Source: Bin87 sp965203195 (lineage in GTDB: Bacteria; Chloroflexota; Dehalococcoidia; Lucifugimonadales; UBA3495). Taken from it: DNA of 64,000 nucleotides. The stretch is taken from contig OZ241860.1 in the NCBI GenBank assembly GCA_965203195.1, positions 2,170,001-2,234,000 on the forward strand, written 5' to 3'. Position numbers and translations under genes: made by a program. The notes beneath the pieces were generated by a model. It saw nothing but the letters and a program-made list of their open reading frames with translations, did not search any database and was not told the origin of the DNA. Positions 60,720-64,000 of this stretch are shown piece by piece (position 1 is the stretch's first letter; each line of letters begins with the position of its first letter).

Positions 60720-63311
60720 TTGCCTGGCAGCAGCGCCGAAACGACAACCAATCCCCATCCCGCCGCCGCGCCGCCGGCCGCAGACGTTCTCACGCTCCCG
60801 GTCGCCGGGATGACCGGCGCCGCCGGCGTCCACGATGTCGGCGCCGCTCTGCGCGCCGTGGCCGGCGTCGCCGGGGTCAGCGTCAGCCTGGCGGCCGGGC
60901 AGGCCACGGTGCAATTTGACGCCGCCGGCGGCGCCCCCCGTCCCCAGGTAGCCGACCTGTCGGCTGCCCTGGCCGCCGCCGGCTACTCGGTGCCGCCCGC
61001 CCGCGCCGTGTATCCCGTCAGCGGGATGACCTGCGCCGCCTGCGTCCACCATGTGACCGGGGCCATCGGCGCCGTTCCCGGCGTGAGCGGCGTATCCGTC
61101 AACCTGGCCTCGGCCACCGCCGCCGTAACCCACCTGCCCGGCGCCGTGACGCCGGATGCCCTGGCCGCCGCCGTGGCCGACGCCGGCTATCATCTGGACA
61201 CCGTCAACATAGCCGACCACGACGCTGACGCCGCCGCCGCCGCCCGCCGCAACCCCCGCGCCGCCGAGGAAAAACAACTGCGGATACGCCTGGTGGTCGC
61301 CATGCTGGCCGCCGCCGCCCTGCTGCTGGGCAGCTTCCCGGCATTGCCCTGGACGCCCGCGCTGCTGTCCCTCTGGTGGTATCCCCTGGCGCTGTGGGCC
61401 GTAGCCACCCCCGTGCAGCTGTGGGCGGGATGGCCCTTCTACACCGCCGGCTGGGCCGGACTGCGCCGCCGCCAGCCCAATATGCACACCCTGATTGCCC
61501 TGGGCACCTCGGTCGCCTACGGATACAGCGTCGTCATCGTCATCCTGGGGTTGATGGGCCGGGCTTCGCCCCTGCACGACGGCTTGCACTTTGATATGGC
61601 CGCCGTCATCGTGGCCCTGATACTGCTGGGGCGGTGGCTGGAAACCCGCGCCCTGTCCCGCGCTTCCGACGCCATCGGGCAGCTGCTGGACCTGCGCCCG
61701 CCGGTCGCCCACCTGGTAGCGGACGACGGCGCCATCACCGAAACCCCCGTCGCCCGGGTGCGCGTGGACGACCGGCTGGCCGTGCGCCCGGGAGAACGCA
61801 TCCCCGTGGACGGCGTAGTAGTCAGCGGAACCACCACGGTGGACGAATCGGCGCTGACAGGCGAAAGCCGCCCGGTGGACAAGGCGGCCGGCGATGCCCT
61901 GTCCGCTGGCGCCCTCAACGGAAACGGCGGCATCACAATGCGGGCCACCCGCGTGGGCGCGGACACCACCCTGGCCCAAATCATCCGGCTGGTGGAGGAA
62001 GCCCAGGGCTCGGCGGCGCCCGCCCAGCGCCTCGCCGACCGCGTCGCCGCCCGGTTCGTCCCCGCGGTGGGCGTCATCGCCCTGGCCGCCGCCCTGCTGT
62101 GGCTGTTCCTCGGCCCGGAACCCCCGGCGCGCTACGCGATGATGACCCTGGTGGCGGTGTTCATCATCGCCTGCCCCTGCGCCCTGGGCTTGGCCACGCC
62201 TACTGCCATCATCGTCGGCGTGGGGCGCGCCGCCCGGCGCGGCATCCTCATCCGCAACGCCGCCGCCCTGGAAACGGCCCACCGCGTGACCCTCGTCGCC
62301 GTGGACAAAACCGGAACCCTCACCGCCGGCCGGCCGCAGGTCACCGAGATTGTCCCTGCCCCCGGCGTGTCCGAAGGCGAAGCGCTCCTTTGGGCCGCAT
62401 CCGCCGAGCAGCTTTCCGAGCATCCCGTCGGCCAGGCCGTGGTGCGCCGCGCGCAGGACGCCGGCGCCGCCCTGCTGCGGGCGTCCGACTTCACCGCCCA
62501 CCGCGGCGCCGGCGTAACGGCCACCGTGAACGCCCGCAGCATAGCCGTGGGCAACGCCGCCCTGATGGACGCCAACGCCATCCCGCCGGCCCCGGAGCTG
62601 TCGGCGGCGGCGTCCCGATTGGCGGCCGGAGGCGCCACCCCGCTGTTCGTCGCCGTGGACGGCCGGATGCTGGGCGTCATCGCCGCCGCCGATACGGTCC
62701 AGCCTCACGCCCCCGCGGCCGTAGCCGCCCTGCATTCCCTGGGCGTGGCGGTAGTGATGCTCACCGGCGACCGCCCCGAAGTGGCGGCGGCGGTCGCCGC
62801 CGCCTGCGGCATTGACGAGTGCCACGCCGGAATGCTGCCGGCCGACAAGTCCCACGCCATCGCCCGCCGCCAGGCCGCCGGCCACCGGGTAGCCATGGTA
62901 GGCGACGGCATCAACGACGCCCCCGCCCTGGCGCAAGCCGACGTGGGCATCGCGATGGGCGCCGGCTCCGACATCGCCCGCGCAACGGCGGACATCACGC
63001 TGATGCGGAACGACCTGACCGCAGTCGCCACCGCCCTGCGCCTGTCCCGGGCCACAATGCGGACCATACGGCAGAACCTGTTCTGGGCGTTTTTCTACAA
63101 TGCGCTGCTGATTCCCGTCGCGGCGGGGGCGCTGTACCCGGTATTCGCGGCGGCGGGCGGCGTGCCGCCGGGCTTGGGCTTCTTTTTCGGCGAAGCCGGC
63201 TTTCTGAACCCCATACTGGCGGCGCTGGCCATGGCCTTCAGCTCCGTAAGCGTGGTCGGCAACTCCCTGCGCCTGCGCCGCGCCCGCCTCCCCGAGCCTC
63301 TCTCCCAATGA
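60720..63311 (+). CDS. copA: CopA-type copper-translocating P1B ATPase
   Basis: 863 residues. Two N-terminal metal-binding domains: the first (~20-90) has GMTGAAG where GMTCxxC is expected, so it lost both Cys; the second (~97-165) has GMTCAAC. Eight-helix core with SALTGESRPVDK (actuator), ACPCALGLATPTA (Cu-binding CPC), DKTGTLTAGRPQ (phosphorylated Asp), SEHPVGQAV and GDGINDAPALAQADVGIAMG. Exports Cu(I). The start is TTG 60720, with AGAGG 7 nt upstream. Confidence 0.94.
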   Translation: MPGSSAETTTNPHPAAAPPAADVLTLPVAGMTGAAGVHDVGAALRAVAGVAGVSVSLAAGQATVQFDAAGGAPRPQVADLSAALAAAGYSVPPARAVYPVSGMTCAACVHHVTGAIGAVPGVSGVSVNLASATAAVTHLPGAVTPDALAAAVADAGYHLDTVNIADHDADAAAAARRNPRAAEEKQLRIRLVVAMLAAAALLLGSFPALPWTPALLSLWWYPLALWAVATPVQLWAGWPFYTAGWAGLRRRQPNMHTLIALGTSVAYGYSVVIVILGLMGRASPLHDGLHFDMAAVIVALILLGRWLETRALSRASDAIGQLLDLRPPVAHLVADDGAITETPVARVRVDDRLAVRPGERIPVDGVVVSGTTTVDESALTGESRPVDKAAGDALSAGALNGNGGITMRATRVGADTTLAQIIRLVEEAQGSAAPAQRLADRVAARFVPAVGVIALAAALLWLFLGPEPPARYAMMTLVAVFIIACPCALGLATPTAIIVGVGRAARRGILIRNAAALETAHRVTLVAVDKTGTLTAGRPQVTEIVPAPGVSEGEALLWAASAEQLSEHPVGQAVVRRAQDAGAALLRASDFTAHRGAGVTATVNARSIAVGNAALMDANAIPPAPELSAAASRLAAGGATPLFVAVDGRMLGVIAAADTVQPHAPAAVAALHSLGVAVVMLTGDRPEVAAAVAAACGIDECHAGMLPADKSHAIARRQAAGHRVAMVGDGINDAPALAQADVGIAMGAGSDIARATADITLMRNDLTAVATALRLSRATMRTIRQNLFWAFFYNALLIPVAAGALYPVFAAAGGVPPGLGFFFGEAGFLNPILAALAMAFSSVSVVGNSLRLRRARLPEPLSQ

Positions 63312-63392
63312 TGCGTGGGAACAGCGCCGATACGGCGGCGTCAGGCCGGATTGACCCCAACGCCCGCCGGCCAATGCCGGCCGGCGCTGCGA

Positions 63393-63422
63393 TTGACAAG
63401 TGGCGGCAATAGGGCGTAATAT
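63393..63422 (+). promoter_or_regulatory. Promoter of tRNA-Met
   Basis: TTGACA (63393-63398), an 18-nt spacer and TAATAT (63417-63422). Confidence 0.75.
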
Positions 63423-63469
63423 AAAAAGGCGCGCAGCCACCCCGGCGGCTGGTCGGGGCTGCGCCGGTG

Positions 63470-63544
63470 GGCGACGTAGCTCAGTGGCAGAGCGGGCGCT
63501 TCATAAGCGCTAGGTCGTTGGTTCGAATCCATCCGTCGCCACCA
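63470..63544 (+). tRNA. tRNA with anticodon CAU (elongator Met, or Ile2)
   Basis: 75 nt with encoded CCA. GGCGACG pairs with CGTCGCC; the anticodon loop TTCATAA gives CAT. The first base pair is G-C, so it is not an initiator. The T stem GTTGG/CCATC has one U-U mismatch. Met and lysidine-modified Ile cannot be separated by eye. Confidence 0.9.
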
Positions 63545-63592
63545 CACCCCATTTCCCGCGCGCCGCCGGCGGGCCGGGCAATGGGCCAGGAA

Positions 63593-63618
63593 AAAGCCGG
63601 GTCATCAGACCCGGCTTT
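63593..63618. terminator. Hairpin terminator after tRNA-Met
   Basis: An 11-bp stem AAAGCCGGGTC / GACCCGGCTTT, loop ATCA; it serves both the tRNA and the convergent gene ending at 63663. Confidence 0.8.
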
Positions 63619-63662
63619 CGCGTTGCGGAGCGAGGAACAGCGGTAACGACGGCAGCAACGGG

Positions 63663-64000
63663 TCAGTCGTCCCGCTCCCCGAACTCCTCGCCCAGCTGGT
63701 TGAGGAACTGCTCAATTTCCGGGGACAGGGACACGGCGTCGGCGTTGCCCAGCCCTTCGCGGGCGTCGCCGCTTTCGCTGGTTGCCGCTTCCGTCTCGTT
63801 ATTGTCGTAATAATCCTCCATCTGCCGGATCAGGCTCTGGAGGTCGGAATTGCGTTCCACGGCGGCGTTGAGTTCCCGGTACTGCCGCTGCCCCCGGCGC
63901 GTCGGCGCCAGGTCGGCGGGAATGTTGGCATAAACGGACGACAGCGCTTCAATCATCCGCGCCGTGCCGTTGAAATCCTCGTCCAGCTGCACATACTGGG
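63663..64000 (-). CDS. C-terminal part of a possible PAC2-family protein (runs off the window)
   Basis: The frame is open to the window edge (QYVQLDEDF...), so the start is missing. ~112 residues are visible: a helical ENFxG-like segment (LDEDFNGTARMIEALSSVYA), RGQRQYRELNAAVERNSDLQ and SLIRQMEDYYDNNE, then an acidic tail. The pattern resembles the end of bacterial PAC2 (proteasome assembly chaperone-like) proteins, by memory only. Confidence 0.5.
   Translation of the reverse strand, partial: QYVQLDEDFNGTARMIEALSSVYANIPADLAPTRRGQRQYRELNAAVERNSDLQSLIRQMEDYYDNNETEAATSESGDAREGLGNADAVSLSPEIEQFLNQLGEEFGERDD

Noticed and set aside
63470..63544. Initiator tRNA-fMet
   Set aside because: The first acceptor pair is G-C, not the unpaired C-A typical of bacterial initiators.

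Overview
The window is GC-rich bacterial chromosome (code 11, dense Shine-Dalgarno use). The T-box-controlled ilv/leu operon, heme A genes, class III CoA transferase, tandem Uma2 genes, PaREP1-like proteins and giant GLUG/Calx-beta surface proteins would suit an uncultured Chloroflexota (Dehalococcoidia/SAR202-like or sponge-associated). No rRNA is present, so the assignment is inference only.

Layout. 1-1788: two decayed insertion sequences back to back. 1794-7646: promoter, T-box leader (candidate specifier CUC) and ilvB-ilvN-ilvC-leuA. 7689-10407: a terminator, a small ORF and two more dead IS elements abutting each other. 10420-10895: tRNA-Leu(GAG), tRNA-Cys(GCA) and tRNA-Leu(UAA). 11007-14663: a thioredoxin-fold lipoprotein whose first active-site Cys is UGA followed by a SECIS-like hairpin, then ctaA, ctaB and a coiled-coil membrane protein. 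14722-20203 (minus): a PQQ-type beta-propeller protein and a dipeptide/oligopeptide ABC importer (permeases and binding lipoprotein). 20484-24188: a GLUG-repeat exported protein and a CaiB-type CoA transferase.

24285-41697 (mostly minus) is the most unusual region. Two giant exported proteins (about 3060 and 1350 aa) share C-terminal halves. Each carries a run of 25-26 C just upstream of its ribosome binding site. Each lies downstream of small PaREP1/HEPN-like paralogs (three in one operon, one single, one remnant), and they share a promoter type with an 18-nt spacer. A MocA-like nucleotidyltransferase and a candidate structured RNA lie between them.

41935-49374: an aminotransferase, a seven-copy tandem array of Uma2-family genes, a serpin C-terminal relic, and small redox/monooxygenase proteins plus PurS. 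49496-54239 (mostly minus): a four-rhodanese protein, a broken type ISP restriction-modification fragment, and a HigB-HigA/ImmA-HEPN operon with a palindromic operator. 54811-64000: a molybdenum hydroxylase large subunit, a fumarylacetoacetase-family hydrolase, a zinc-ribbon membrane protein, an MNT-HEPN protein, a CopA-type copper ATPase, tRNA-Met and the end of a PAC2-like gene.

The conserved genes cover branched-chain amino acid synthesis under leucine-tRNA sensing, cytochrome oxidase heme supply, peptide uptake and copper export. The accessory content is dominated by tandem duplication, homopolymer tracts and toxin/nuclease folds. All functional statements come from sequence motifs read by eye; no database search was run.
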